From Comamonadaceae bacterium (GTDB lineage: Bacteria > Pseudomonadota > Gammaproteobacteria > Burkholderiales > Burkholderiaceae_C), in assembly GCA_947446885.1 (NCBI GenBank), contig CANFHZ010000016.1, forward strand, positions 1 to 35,301: a stretch of DNA of 35,301 nucleotides, written 5' to 3'. The translations under genes and the position numbers were made by a program. The notes under the pieces are model-generated. The model was not told the origin of the DNA and did no database searches. It saw only the letters and a list, made by a program, of their open reading frames with translations. This document shows, one piece after another, positions 17,159-26,466 of this stretch. Position 1 is the stretch's first letter, and each line of letters begins with the position of its first letter.

Positions 17159-18490
17159 ATGACCATCTCTTCTCGCCGCAAAGCACTGAAATCGATCTCC
17201 GGCATCATGGCCAGTGCCAGCGCGCCAGCTTTCTACATTAAAAACGCTTCTGCAGCGACATTCCGCAACGATCCGGGCGACAGCAAGACTGTCACCATTG
17301 GCCTGACTCTGCCTTTGACCGGCGCCTACGCCGACGAAGGTAAAGACGAATTGCGCGCCTATGAACTGGCTGTCAAGCACATCAACGGTGAAGGCGATGG
17401 CGGCATGTTCAAAACCATGAAGCCGCTGGCCCTCAAAGGCAACGGCATTTTGGGTAAAAAACTGACATTCGTGCAGGGTGACACCCAGACCAAAGCCGAC
17501 GTGGCACGCGGTGTGGCACGCCGCATGATGGAGAAAGACGGCGCCATCATGTGCTCCGGCGGTTCTTCCTCCGCCGAGGCGATTGCCATGCAATCCCTGG
17601 CACAGGAAATGGGCGTGATTTTCATGAACTGCCTGACGCACTCCAACGACACCACCGGTAAAGACAAGCGTCGCTATGGTTTCCGCCACTTCTTCAACGC
17701 CTACATGTCAGGCCGTGCGCTCGGCCCGGTTCTGGGCAAAGAGTACGGCAAAGAGCGTGTGGCCTACCACCTGACCGCGGACTACACCTGGGGCTGGACC
17801 CAAGAGGAGTCCATGAAAAACTCCACCGAGGCATTGGGCTGGAAAACTGCCAACGCGGTCAAGACACCGCTTGGCACCCCTGACTTTTCCCAGTACATCA
17901 CGCCGGTGCTGAACTCGGGCGCTGACGTGCTGATCCTGAACCACTACGGCAAGGACATGATCAACTCGCTGACCCAGGCAGTCCAGTTTGGTCTGCGCGA
18001 CAAGATGGCCAACGGCAAGCGCTTCGAGGTGGTTGTGCCTTTGTTCTCCGAGCTGATGGCCCAAGGTGCAGGTTCTGCGATCAAAGGCATTTTCGGAACC
18101 TCCAACTGGGACTGGGGTCTGCCTGACGAGTCCACCAAAAACTTTGTCAAGTCTTTTGTGGCTGCGTACAAGGAGCCACCGTCGCAGGCTGCGCACACCG
18201 CCTACGTTCAAACCCTGTTGTGGGCCAATGCCTGCGAAACTGCGGGCACCTTCAACCCCGAGCAAGTGATCAAATCACTCGAAGGCTTCAAGTTCGACGG
18301 CATGGGCAACGGTCCGACCGAGTACCGCGCTGCTGATCACCAGTGTTTCAAAGACGTGCTGGTCGTTCGCGGCAAGGAAAAGCCTGCCGGCAAGTGGGAC
18401 CTGATGGACGTTCACCAGGTCGTTCCACGTGCCCAGGTGGAATACAAGCCCGAAATTTTCGGCGGCGAGTTGGGACCTTACAAGGTCTAA
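17159..18490 (+). CDS. ABC transporter periplasmic substrate-binding protein (branched-chain amino acid/amide, HAAT family)
   Basis: 443-residue type I periplasmic binding protein. The N-terminus SRRKALKSISG followed by a weakly hydrophobic stretch to AS-AAT resembles a twin-arginine signal, so Tat export is possible. The body has GLTLPLTGAYADEGKDELRAYELAVKHIN, typical of the LivJ/UrtA/amide-binding superfamily. A gene cluster with two permeases and two ATPases follows. The substrate is not deducible: amino acid, amide or another small carboxylated compound are candidates. A good promoter precedes it and a strong hairpin follows, suggesting expression higher than the downstream permease genes. 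Confidence 0.92.
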   Translation: MTISSRRKALKSISGIMASASAPAFYIKNASAATFRNDPGDSKTVTIGLTLPLTGAYADEGKDELRAYELAVKHINGEGDGGMFKTMKPLALKGNGILGKKLTFVQGDTQTKADVARGVARRMMEKDGAIMCSGGSSSAEAIAMQSLAQEMGVIFMNCLTHSNDTTGKDKRRYGFRHFFNAYMSGRALGPVLGKEYGKERVAYHLTADYTWGWTQEESMKNSTEALGWKTANAVKTPLGTPDFSQYITPVLNSGADVLILNHYGKDMINSLTQAVQFGLRDKMANGKRFEVVVPLFSELMAQGAGSAIKGIFGTSNWDWGLPDESTKNFVKSFVAAYKEPPSQAAHTAYVQTLLWANACETAGTFNPEQVIKSLEGFKFDGMGNGPTEYRAADHQCFKDVLVVRGKEKPAGKWDLMDVHQVVPRAQVEYKPEIFGGELGPYKV

Positions 18491-18501
18491 TCACCACCTT
18501 T

Positions 18502-18528
18502 CAGGGGGCTTGGCAATCAAGCCCCCTG
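18502..18528 (+). terminator. Intercistronic hairpin after the binding-protein gene
   Basis: CAGGGGGCTTG and CAAGCCCCCTG form a perfect 11-bp stem with a 5-base loop (GCAAT), starting 11 bases after the stop. No U-run follows. Such hairpins after binding-protein genes usually stabilise the upstream mRNA or partly terminate, giving excess binding protein over permease. That role here is inferred. Confidence 0.6.
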
Positions 18529-18629
18529 GTTCGCAAAGGTACTTTGCGGGTTCAAGCTAGTTGCAAAATTACGGAACCCGTTTCATTTTTTGATTGTCGC
18601 TGTGGCAACTGCCGCGGATAGGCGAACGC

Positions 18630-19646
18630 ATGGACGCTATTTTTCTCCAATTACTCAACGGCCTGGACAAGGGCAGCGCGTACGCGCTGATTGCCTTGGG
18701 TCTGACGCTTATTTTCGGCACACTCGGCGTGGTCAATTTTGCCCATGGGGCATTGTTCATGATTGGCGGGTTTTGCGCTGTTACGGTGCAAATGCTGCTC
18801 AAGCTGTCCACCCAGGTCAAAGACGAAAGCATCCCCGGCATGGAAATGATGGTGGATGTGCCCTATCTGCAAATGTGGTGGGGGGACCTGGGTCTGCAAA
18901 TCATCAGCTTCGCCGTTCCGCTGTCGATTATTCTGGCCATACCGCTCATGCTGGCCATTGGCGTTGTGATGGAACGCGGGCTCATCCGCCACTTCTACCA
19001 CCGCACCCATGCCGACCAGATTCTGGTGACTTTCGGTTTGGCCATCGTGCTGCAGGAGCTGGTCAAGAGTTTCTTTGGTGCGACGCCAATCCCGGTTCCT
19101 GCCCCTGAAATGTTTTCGGGTAGCGCCAACATTGGCGAGTGGCTGGGACTCGGGCCCACCGTCAGCTACCCCTGGTGGCGACTGGTGTATTTCTGCTTCT
19201 CCATGGCGGTGATCGCGATGGTTTTCGCCTTCTTGCAATTCACCACTTTCGGTATGGTCGTGCGCGCCGGTATGCGGGACCGCGAAACGGTCGGCCTGCT
19301 GGGCATTCATATTGAGCGCCGCTTCACCATCGTCTTCGGCATCGCCGTGGTGGTGGCCGGCATTGCGGGGGCCATGTACACACCCATCGTTTCGCCCAAT
19401 TACCGTATCGGCATGGACTTCCTGGTGCTGTCCTTCGTGGTGGTGGTGGTCGGCGGCATGGGTTCGCTGCCTGGCGCAGTGGCCTCCGGATTTTTGCTGG
19501 GCATCCTGCAATCTTTCGCATCCATGAATGAAATCAAACATCTGATTCCCGGCATTGACCAAGTCATTGTGTACCTGGTAGCGGTCGTGATTCTGCTAAC
19601 GCGCCCGCGTGGCTTACTGGGCCGCAAAGGCGTGATGGAGGATTGA
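18630..19646 (+). CDS. Branched-chain amino acid-type ABC transporter permease (LivH-like)
   Basis: 338-residue polytopic permease. The start is set at [12 protein letters not shown] because LivH proteins begin just before this helix; the tracked ORF adds 12 residues. It has the family segments [30 protein letters not shown] and the C-terminal [18 protein letters not shown] cytoplasmic loop that contacts the ATPases. A hydrophilic insert of about 45 residues lies between the second and third helices. It is shorter than UrtB-type permeases, which argues against a urea transporter. It overlaps the next permease gene. Confidence 0.92.
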   Translation: MDAIFLQLLNGLDKGSAYALIALGLTLIFGTLGVVNFAHGALFMIGGFCAVTVQMLLKLSTQVKDESIPGMEMMVDVPYLQMWWGDLGLQIISFAVPLSIILAIPLMLAIGVVMERGLIRHFYHRTHADQILVTFGLAIVLQELVKSFFGATPIPVPAPEMFSGSANIGEWLGLGPTVSYPWWRLVYFCFSMAVIAMVFAFLQFTTFGMVVRAGMRDRETVGLLGIHIERRFTIVFGIAVVVAGIAGAMYTPIVSPNYRIGMDFLVLSFVVVVVGGMGSLPGAVASGFLLGILQSFASMNEIKHLIPGIDQVIVYLVAVVILLTRPRGLLGRKGVMED

Positions 19647-20785
19647 TGATGAACACACTCGCCAAACAAGACCGCTGGATGCTGCTGGGCTTTGCCCTCG
19701 TGGTGCTGGCCGGCCCCGTATTGCTCAAACCCTTTGGCGCAGGCTACCCCGACTTGCTGCAAAAGTTTTGCATCTTCGGTATTTTTGCTATCGGATACAA
19801 CATCCTTTTCGGTCTGACGGGCTACCTGTCGTTCGGACACGCAGCGTTCCTGGGCTTGGGCTCGTACACCGCAGTGTGGAGCTTCAAGCTGCTGACCATG
19901 AACGTGGTACCTGCCATCATTTTTGCTGTAGCGCTGACGGCCTTATTCGCTTGGATGATTGGCTACGTAAGCCTGCGTCGCTCCGGTATCTACTTCTCTA
20001 TTCTCACGCTGGCCTTTGCACAAATGGCCTATAACTTGGCCTATTCGGTGCTGACGCCCCTGACCAACGGCGAGACCGGCTTGCAATTGGCCAAAGACGA
20101 TGCGCGGTCATGGGACCGGTTTTTCGGCGTCCCGGTTGCCGATGGACTTCCATCGACCAACTTTTTCGGCCATTCCATGGTGGGTTACAGCGGGTTTTAT
20201 TTCTGCGCGGTCTTGCTGATTGTGAGCTTTTACGTCTCCATCCGGATCACCCGCTCACCGTTCGGACTGATGCTCAAAGCCGTCAAGTCCAACCAGAACC
20301 GCCTCAAGTACACCGGCATCAACACACGCTCGTATGCCCTGACGGCTTTCGTCATCAGTGGTTGCTACGCGGGCTTGGCCGGCGCCTTGTTGGCTGTGAC
20401 CGACCCGCTGGCCGGGCCTGACCGTATGCACTGGTCTGCCTCTGGTGAGGTGGTGTTGATGACGATTCTGGGTGGCGTAGGCACCCTGCTTGGCCCGGTG
20501 ATGGGCGCTGGCGTGATCAAATACCTGGAGAATATTTTCTCGTCCTTCAACGAGCAGATTCTGCAAAGCGTTTTCGGCTTTCTGCCCGATCCGATCGAAC
20601 ACGTAGTGATCAAAATCGCCAGCCTGTTTGTGGGCGAAGGCTGGGAATTGACCCTGGGTGTGCTGTTCCTGGTACTGATTATTTTTGTTCCGGGTGGTTT
20701 GATGCAGGGTATTCAAAGTCTGCAACGCCGCCTGTTTCCGGCAACCGTACATGCTGCCGCTGATGCGACCCCAGGAGCACACTGA
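19646..20785 (+). CDS. Branched-chain amino acid-type ABC transporter permease (LivM-like)
   Basis: About 379 residues. It starts at ATG 19646 within the livH-like stop (TGATG), or at the next ATG (19649). GGAGG at 19637-19641 gives the better spacing to 19649. Typical segments are [42 protein letters not shown], and a late [16 protein letters not shown] loop. It forms the transmembrane heterodimer with the LivH-like protein. Its stop overlaps the ATPase start (TGATG). Confidence 0.93.
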   Translation: MMNTLAKQDRWMLLGFALVVLAGPVLLKPFGAGYPDLLQKFCIFGIFAIGYNILFGLTGYLSFGHAAFLGLGSYTAVWSFKLLTMNVVPAIIFAVALTALFAWMIGYVSLRRSGIYFSILTLAFAQMAYNLAYSVLTPLTNGETGLQLAKDDARSWDRFFGVPVADGLPSTNFFGHSMVGYSGFYFCAVLLIVSFYVSIRITRSPFGLMLKAVKSNQNRLKYTGINTRSYALTAFVISGCYAGLAGALLAVTDPLAGPDRMHWSASGEVVLMTILGGVGTLLGPVMGAGVIKYLENIFSSFNEQILQSVFGFLPDPIEHVVIKIASLFVGEGWELTLGVLFLVLIIFVPGGLMQGIQSLQRRLFPATVHAAADATPGAH

Positions 20786-21540
20786 TGGCTGCACTTGAAG
20801 TCTCTGGTCTGAAGAAAAGCTTTGGCGGCCTCAAGGCGCTGAACGACGTCAACCTCACGGTTCAGTTCGGTACCGTGCACGCCATCATCGGGCCGAACGG
20901 CGCGGGCAAATCGACCCTGCTCAATTCATTCGTAGGTCGCCTGATTCCCGATGAAGGCAGCGTGGTTTTCAATGGCATTTCACTGGTCGGCCTGCAACCG
21001 CATGAAATCAACCAGGCCGGTGTGGTGCGCGTGTTCCAGACCCCCGAAATCTTCGGCGAACTCAGCCTGCTGGATAACGTGCTGATTCCAGCCTTCTCGC
21101 ACCGTGATGGCCAGTTCCAGCTGAATGGCTGGTCGCACGCGGCGGAGCAGGCCTCGGTGCACGAAGTCGCCAAACACATGCTCGAGGACGTGGGGCTCTA
21201 CAGCAAGCGCAACATGATCGCCAACAGTCTTTCACGCGGTGACAAACGCCGGCTGGAGCTGGCCATGTGCCTTGCCCAGGAGCCCAAGTTGCTGCTGCTG
21301 GACGAGCCAACTGCCGGCATGTCGCGCGCCGACACCAACAGCACGATTGACCTGCTGCAACGCCTGGGCGATGGCAAGGTCACCAAAATCATCATTGAGC
21401 ACGATATGCATGTGGTCTTCTCGCTGGCAGAGAAAATCAGCGTGATGGCGCAGGGCGCCATCATTGCCGAGGGCGCGCCCGACGCCATCAAGACCGACCC
21501 GCGCGTGCAGGAAGCCTACCTCGGAGGAGCACATCTGTGA
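20785..21540 (+). CDS. ABC transporter ATP-binding protein (LivG-like)
   Basis: 251-residue ATPase with Walker A GPNGAGKST, signature NSLSRGDKRRLELA (a LivG-type LSxGxxRRLE variant), Walker B LLLLDEPTAG and the switch histidine in IIEHDMHVV. It energises the importer together with the LivF-like subunit. The ATG overlaps the permease stop. The TGA overlaps the GTG of the next gene (GTGA). Confidence 0.94.
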   Translation: MAALEVSGLKKSFGGLKALNDVNLTVQFGTVHAIIGPNGAGKSTLLNSFVGRLIPDEGSVVFNGISLVGLQPHEINQAGVVRVFQTPEIFGELSLLDNVLIPAFSHRDGQFQLNGWSHAAEQASVHEVAKHMLEDVGLYSKRNMIANSLSRGDKRRLELAMCLAQEPKLLLLDEPTAGMSRADTNSTIDLLQRLGDGKVTKIIIEHDMHVVFSLAEKISVMAQGAIIAEGAPDAIKTDPRVQEAYLGGAHL

Positions 21541-22253
21541 CCGCATCCAAAGCGTATTTCTCATGCAGCAACATGCATTCCTACTATGGCGAAAGCTATA
21601 TCGTGCAGGGTGTGGGCTTTGAGATACAAAAAGGTGAAATCGTTGCCCTGCTGGGCCGCAACGGCGCGGGCAAAACGTCCACGTTGCGCTCCATTGCCCG
21701 CCTTGACGCTCCGCATTTGCAGCGGGGCGAAATCTGGCTCGACGGCCAGCCTTTGCACACCATGAGCGCCTACCAGGCCTCGCGCCTGGGTGTGGGTCTG
21801 GTGCCCGAAGACCGCCGCATCATCCCCAGCCTGACGGTGGAAGAAAACCTGCAACTCGCCCAAATTGAAAAGCCCATTGGCTGGTCAATCGAGCGCATTT
21901 ACGAGCATTTTCCGCGCTTGGCCGAGCGGCGCAAGCAAGAGGCCGTGACCATGTCGGGCGGTGAGCAGCAAATGCTGGCTGTGGCCCGTGCGCTGGCGCG
22001 CGACGTCAAGCTGCTGCTGCTGGACGAGCCCTATGAAGGCCTGGCCCCGGTGATCGTGCGGGAAATCGAGAAGATCCTGGAAGAGATCAAAACCCTGGGC
22101 TTCACCACCATCATCGTCGAGCAAAACGCGATTGCAGCCCTGCACCTCTCGGATCGCGCGCTGATTCTGGACATGGGTGAAATCGTGTTCGATGGCACCG
22201 CCAAAGAAGTGATAGACAACGCCGAGCTGCGTCAGCAGTATTTGGCAATCTAA
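21537..22253 (+). CDS. ABC transporter ATP-binding protein (LivF-like)
   Basis: 238-residue ATPase with Walker A GRNGAGKTST, signature MSGGEQQMLAVARAL, Walker B LLLLDEPYEGLAP and IIVEQNA switch. The VPEDRRIIPSLTVEENL segment is typical of LivF. The start is GTG, with GGAGGAG upstream, overlapping the LivG-like stop. It closes the five-gene importer operon and converges on hrpA with only 18 bases between stops. Confidence 0.94.
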   Translation: MTASKAYFSCSNMHSYYGESYIVQGVGFEIQKGEIVALLGRNGAGKTSTLRSIARLDAPHLQRGEIWLDGQPLHTMSAYQASRLGVGLVPEDRRIIPSLTVEENLQLAQIEKPIGWSIERIYEHFPRLAERRKQEAVTMSGGEQQMLAVARALARDVKLLLLDEPYEGLAPVIVREIEKILEEIKTLGFTTIIVEQNAIAALHLSDRALILDMGEIVFDGTAKEVIDNAELRQQYLAI

Positions 22254-22271
22254 GGGATCTGGCCGCAGCGC

Positions 22272-25200
22272 TTATTGCAGCTGCGTCCAGGCCTTCTCCA
22301 GCCGCTTCACGCTCACCGGCTGGGGCGTGCGCAACTCCTGGGCAAAAAAGCTCACACGTAATTCTTCCAGCAACCAGCGGAATTCGACCATGCGCTCGTC
22401 CACCGCGCCCTTGCGCTCCGCCACCAAGCGCCAATAGCGCTGTTCCAGCGGCCGGAGTTCGGCCAAGCGGGCGGCGTCACGGGCAGGGTCGGCGCGGTAT
22501 TTGTCCAGCCGCAGGCTGACCGCCTTGCAATAGCGCGCCAGATGCTGCAAACGATCCCAGGGTGTGACCAGCAAAAACTGCTTGCCGATCAAGCGCTGCA
22601 ACTGCTGCTGCGCGTCGGCGCAGGCCTCGGCAGCGTTTTTGCTGTCCTTTATCTTGCGGGCTGCGGCCGCGTATTCCAGCAGGACGATGCCGGCCACTCG
22701 CGCAACTTCGTTGGCAATCAGCGTCAGCCGCCCCCGGCCTTCTTCCAAACGGCGCTTGAAAGCCAGCGCATCCGTAGGCAATGGGTCGAGCAGAAATGCC
22801 CGGTCCACCGCCAGCGCGATGATCTGCGTGCGCAACTCTTCCAGCGTACCGCCAGCCTGCGCAGCACCCTCGCCGCGCCCCACCTGCATGTAAGAGACGG
22901 CCATTTTTTGCAGATCCGGAATATTCTTTTCCAGGTACTTGAGCGCATCCTTGATCTGCAAGGCGAACAAACGACGCAGGCCGGCACGGTGTTTGGCCGC
23001 CGCCGCATCGGGCTCGTCAAACACCTCGATGGTGACGGCGTCACCCGCATCCATGAGCGCCGGAAAACCGATCAAGGTCTGTGCTCCCTTGCGAATCTCC
23101 AGGAGCTCGGGCAGTTCACCAAAAGTCCAGGCAGTGAATCGTTGGTCCACGATAGCCGCCGCGCTGGGCGGCGCAGCGCGTGCCGAGCCCTGGGCCGCTG
23201 CGGGGCCGGGCGCGCGCTGTGCCTGGCCCGACGCGGGCGCAACAAAGGCTGTGCCCGGTCCACTCGTAGCGGCAGCCCCGCCCTGCCCCAGCTTGATCGA
23301 TGCAAGGGCTTGAAACGCCCCGCGCGCCTGCTTGCCCAGTTCGGCTTTGAGCGCGCCCAGGTTGCGGCTTTGGCCCAGCTGGCGGCCATGTTCGTCCACC
23401 ACCTTGAAGTTCATGAAAAAGTGCGGGCTCAGCATGTCGGCTTTCAGGTCGGCGCGCACGATGTCCAGCGCGGTGGCCTCGCGCACCAGCTTGAGAAGCG
23501 CATCCACCAAACTACCCGCGCCAAAGCGCTCGTCGCACAGGCTTGCCGCCATGCGCGCCGCCGTCTCGGGCAGGGGCACCAGGCGCGAACGGGGCCGCTG
23601 GTGCAGGGTTTTGAGCAGGGCTTGCACCTTGTCTTTCAGCATGCCCGGCACCAGCCATTCACCGCGCTCATCGTTGACCTGGTTGAGCACAAAGAGTGGC
23701 ACGGTCACCGTCACACCATCCAGCGCGTCGCCCGGCGCGTGCAGGTAGCTTGCCGTGCAGTCCACGCCACCTAAGCGAATGGTCTTGGGGAACATGGCGG
23801 TGGTGATGCCTGCTGCCTCATGGCGCATCAGCTCTTCGCGGGTCAGCAGCAAAAGCTGGGGCTGCTTTTTGACCTCTTCGCGGTACCAGCGCTCGCAGCT
23901 AAATCCGCTGCACACGTCAGCGGGCAGCTGCTGGTCGTAAAAGGCGTAAATCAGCTCTTCGTCCACCAGCACGTCCTGGCGGCGCGCCTTGTGTTCCAGT
24001 TCTTCGACTTGTTTGATGAGTTTCAGGTTGGCGGCCAGAAACGGCACCGGGCTATCCCACTGACCGGCCACCAGCGCCTCGCGGATAAACACCTCGCGCG
24101 CACCCGCCAGATCCACCCGGCCATAGTTCACCCGCCGCCCGCTGTAGACCACGATGCCATAGAGCGTGGCGCGCTCCAGCGCCACCACTTCGGCGGCCTT
24201 CTTTTCCCAGTGCGGGTCCAGCAACTGTTTTTTCAGCAAATGCCCGCCCACTTGCTCGATCCACTGGGGGTCGATGTTGGCAATCCCCCGACCAAACAGG
24301 CGGGTGGTTTCGACCAGCTCGGCCGCGACTATCCAACGCCCCGGCTTTTTGGCCAGATGCGCACCTGGGTGGGCAAAAAACTTAATGCTGCGCGCGCCCA
24401 GGTATTCGCCCTGCTGCCCCTCGCTTTCCACCTTGCAGCCCACATTACCCAAGAGCCCGGCCAGCATGGACATGTGCAGCTGCTCGTACGAAGCCGGCGT
24501 GGTGTTCAGCCGCCACTTGTGTTCAGCCACCACGGTGTGGAGCTGGCTGTGGATGTCTTTCCATTCGCGCAGGCGGCGCACGTTGACGAAGTTCTGGCGC
24601 AGCAGCTGCTCGTATTGGCGGTTGCTGAGTTTGTGGGGCGCAGGAGACATCGCGGGAAAGGGGGTCGGACCCCGATTTTGCGCGGCGAAACTCGGGCTCT
24701 GATCGCTTTTGCGTCGACCGTTGGGCGAATCGGGGTCAGAGCCCGATACGCCGGGATCTGACCCCGATTCGCCCAACCCCACCTTCCGCTCACCGCGCGC
24801 GTCGCTGATCCACTTCCACAACTTCAAATACCCGCTGAACTCGCTTTTCTCGTCATCAAACTTGGCATGTGCCTGGTCGGCTTGGGCTTGCATGTCCATG
24901 GGGCGGTCGCGCACGTCTTGCACGCTCAGAGCCGAGGCGATCACCAGCACTTCGTCGAGGGCATTTCGGCTGCGCGCTTCCAAAATCATGCGGCCCACAC
25001 GCGGATCCAGCGGCAGGCGCGCCAGCTCCTGGCCCAGGGGCGTGAGTTCGTTGGCCTCGTCCACCGCGCCCAACTCGGTCAGCAGCTGGTAACCGTCGGC
25101 AATGGCACGCCCGGACGGCCGCTCCAAAAACGGGAAGTCTTCCACCGCGCCCAAGCGCAGCGACTTCATCCGCAAAATCACGCCCGCCAGCGATGACCGC

Positions 25201-26441
25201 AGGATCTCCGGGTCGGTAAAGCGGTCGCGCCCGTCAAAGTCTTTTTGGTCAAACAGGCGGATGCAAATGCCGTCCGCCACCCGCCCGCAACGCCCGGCAC
25301 GCTGGTTGGCCGAACTCTGGCTGATCGGCTCCACCAGCAACTGCTCCACCTTGCTGCGAAAGCTGTAGCGCTTGATGCGCGCCGTGCCCGCGTCGATCAC
25401 ATAGCGGATGCCCGGCACCGTGAGCGAGGTCTCGGCCACGTTGGTCGCCAGCACCACGCGCCGCCCGGTGTGGCCGTCAAAAATGCGGTCCTGCTCGGCC
25501 GGGCTCAGGCGCGCAAACAGCGGCAGCACCTCGCAGCCGCGCATCACCGGCTGGTGGCTCAGGTGGCGGCGCAGATGGTCTGCCGCCTCGCGGATCTCGC
25601 GCTCGCCGGGCAAGAAAACCAGAATGTCGCCGCCCACCCCACCGCGCCACAACTCGTCCACGCCATCGGCGATCGCGTCGTTCAGGTCGTATTCGCGGCT
25701 TTCCTCAAACGGGCGGTAGCGCTGCTCCACCGGAAACATGCGGCCCGAAACCATGATGACCGGCGCGGGCGTCAGCTTGCGACCCTCGGGCGTGGGCTGC
25801 AAGCTGGCAAAGTGGTCGGCAAACCGCTGCGCGTCAATCGTGGCCGAGGTGACGATGATTTTGAGATCAGGGCGGCGCGGCAGGATCTGGCGCAGGTAAC
25901 CCAGCAAAAAGTCAATGTTCAGGCTGCGCTCGTGCGCCTCGTCGATGATGATGGTGTCGTAGGCGTTCAGCAGCGGATCGGTCTGCGTTTCGGCCAACAA
26001 AATGCCGTCGGTCATCAGCTTCACCGACGCGTCGCGCGAGAGCCGGTCCTGGAACCGCACCTTAAAGCCCACCACCTCGCCCAGCGGCGCCTTCAACTCC
26101 TCGGCAATCCGCTTGGCCACGCTGCTGGCCGCAATGCGCCGCGGCTGCGTGTGCCCGATCAGCTTGCCGCGCGGCGCGGGTCGACCATCGGCCAGAGTGG
26201 TCGGGTAATTGCACAAGCCCCGGCCCATGGCCAGGGCAATCTTGGGCAACTGCGTGGTTTTGCCCGAACCGGTTTCACCGCACACGATGATGACCTGGTG
26301 CGCCGCCAGCGCGGCCATGATCTCCTCGCGCTTGGCGGAGACGGGGAGGTCTTCTGGGAATTCGATGTGCGGGGGGGGACGGGACGGAGGGGCGATCACG
26401 GGCGAATTATCACATGACACGACTTCACGTGCTACACTCAT
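22272..26441 (-). CDS. hrpA: DEAH-box ATP-dependent RNA helicase HrpA
   Basis: 1389 residues; E. coli HrpA has 1300. The helicase core has GETGSGKTTQLPKI (about residues 55-68), HTQPRRIAA, DEAH (167-170), VTSATID and QRAGRCGR. The HA2, OB-fold and long HrpA-specific C-terminal DUF3418 regions follow. HrpA acts on RNA; in E. coli it helps rescue stalled ribosomes and process fimbrial mRNA. Residues about 555-594 are encoded by an in-frame cluster of inverted repeats that lengthens a linker. The N-terminus is uncertain: the ATG at 26441 lacks a clear ribosome-binding site and lies in the vapBC promoter region, and a GTG at 26399 is an alternative. Confidence 0.94.
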   Translation of the reverse strand: MSVAREVVSCDNSPVIAPPSRPPPHIEFPEDLPVSAKREEIMAALAAHQVIIVCGETGSGKTTQLPKIALAMGRGLCNYPTTLADGRPAPRGKLIGHTQPRRIAASSVAKRIAEELKAPLGEVVGFKVRFQDRLSRDASVKLMTDGILLAETQTDPLLNAYDTIIIDEAHERSLNIDFLLGYLRQILPRRPDLKIIVTSATIDAQRFADHFASLQPTPEGRKLTPAPVIMVSGRMFPVEQRYRPFEESREYDLNDAIADGVDELWRGGVGGDILVFLPGEREIREAADHLRRHLSHQPVMRGCEVLPLFARLSPAEQDRIFDGHTGRRVVLATNVAETSLTVPGIRYVIDAGTARIKRYSFRSKVEQLLVEPISQSSANQRAGRCGRVADGICIRLFDQKDFDGRDRFTDPEILRSSLAGVILRMKSLRLGAVEDFPFLERPSGRAIADGYQLLTELGAVDEANELTPLGQELARLPLDPRVGRMILEARSRNALDEVLVIASALSVQDVRDRPMDMQAQADQAHAKFDDEKSEFSGYLKLWKWISDARGERKVGLGESGSDPGVSGSDPDSPNGRRKSDQSPSFAAQNRGPTPFPAMSPAPHKLSNRQYEQLLRQNFVNVRRLREWKDIHSQLHTVVAEHKWRLNTTPASYEQLHMSMLAGLLGNVGCKVESEGQQGEYLGARSIKFFAHPGAHLAKKPGRWIVAAELVETTRLFGRGIANIDPQWIEQVGGHLLKKQLLDPHWEKKAAEVVALERATLYGIVVYSGRRVNYGRVDLAGAREVFIREALVAGQWDSPVPFLAANLKLIKQVEELEHKARRQDVLVDEELIYAFYDQQLPADVCSGFSCERWYREEVKKQPQLLLLTREELMRHEAAGITTAMFPKTIRLGGVDCTASYLHAPGDALDGVTVTVPLFVLNQVNDERGEWLVPGMLKDKVQALLKTLHQRPRSRLVPLPETAARMAASLCDERFGAGSLVDALLKLVREATALDIVRADLKADMLSPHFFMNFKVVDEHGRQLGQSRNLGALKAELGKQARGAFQALASIKLGQGGAAATSGPGTAFVAPASGQAQRAPGPAAAQGSARAAPPSAAAIVDQRFTAWTFGELPELLEIRKGAQTLIGFPALMDAGDAVTIEVFDEPDAAAAKHRAGLRRLFALQIKDALKYLEKNIPDLQKMAVSYMQVGRGEGAAQAGGTLEELRTQIIALAVDRAFLLDPLPTDALAFKRRLEEGRGRLTLIANEVARVAGIVLLEYAAAARKIKDSKNAAEACADAQQQLQRLIGKQFLLVTPWDRLQHLARYCKAVSLRLDKYRADPARDAARLAELRPLEQRYWRLVAERKGAVDERMVEFRWLLEELRVSFFAQELRTPQPVSVKRLEKAWTQLQ
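24661..24777. repeat. REP-like inverted-repeat cluster inside hrpA
   Basis: Four copies of a GGGGTCAGAGCCCGAT-like core alternate in orientation: about 24661-24676 (+), 24691-24705 (-), 24731-24747 (+) and 24753-24769 (-). The last two sit within a perfect 21-bp inverted repeat (24720-24740 and 24757-24777) around a 16-base loop. The block from 24661 to 24777 is 117 bases, exactly 39 codons, and keeps the hrpA frame open. It encodes a low-complexity linker with SGSDP repeats. GGGGTC(A/G)GA-type palindromes resemble REP elements mobilised by RAYT transposases; that link is from memory. Confidence 0.75.
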
Positions 26442-26448
26442 TCACATA
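26410..26448 (+). promoter_or_regulatory. Candidate vapBC operator/promoter
   Basis: Three TCAC(A/G)T(G/A) heptamers occur at 26410, 26425 and 26442. The first two also form an imperfect inverted repeat (CACATGA...TCACGTG). TACACT at 26433-26438 could be a -10 element. VapB-type antitoxins bind such repeats to autoregulate. The region overlaps the proposed start of hrpA on the other strand. No good -35 was found. Confidence 0.35.
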
Positions 26449-26466
26449 TCTTTGTGGAGATGCCCA

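Noticed and set aside
17159-22253. Urea (Urt) transporter assignment for the ABC cluster
   Set aside because: The LivH-like permease lacks the long N-terminal extension of UrtB and no urease or urea amidolyase genes flank it.
22254-22300. Terminator between the livF-like gene and hrpA
   Set aside because: Only a weak CGCAGC/GCTGCG stem with a large loop is present and no U-run, so it is not called.
25245-26417. 390-aa plus-strand ORF antisense to hrpA, and other long plus-strand ORFs at 22542-24761
   Set aside because: These are shadows of hrpA. The minus strand encodes continuous helicase motifs and the plus-strand products show no family features.
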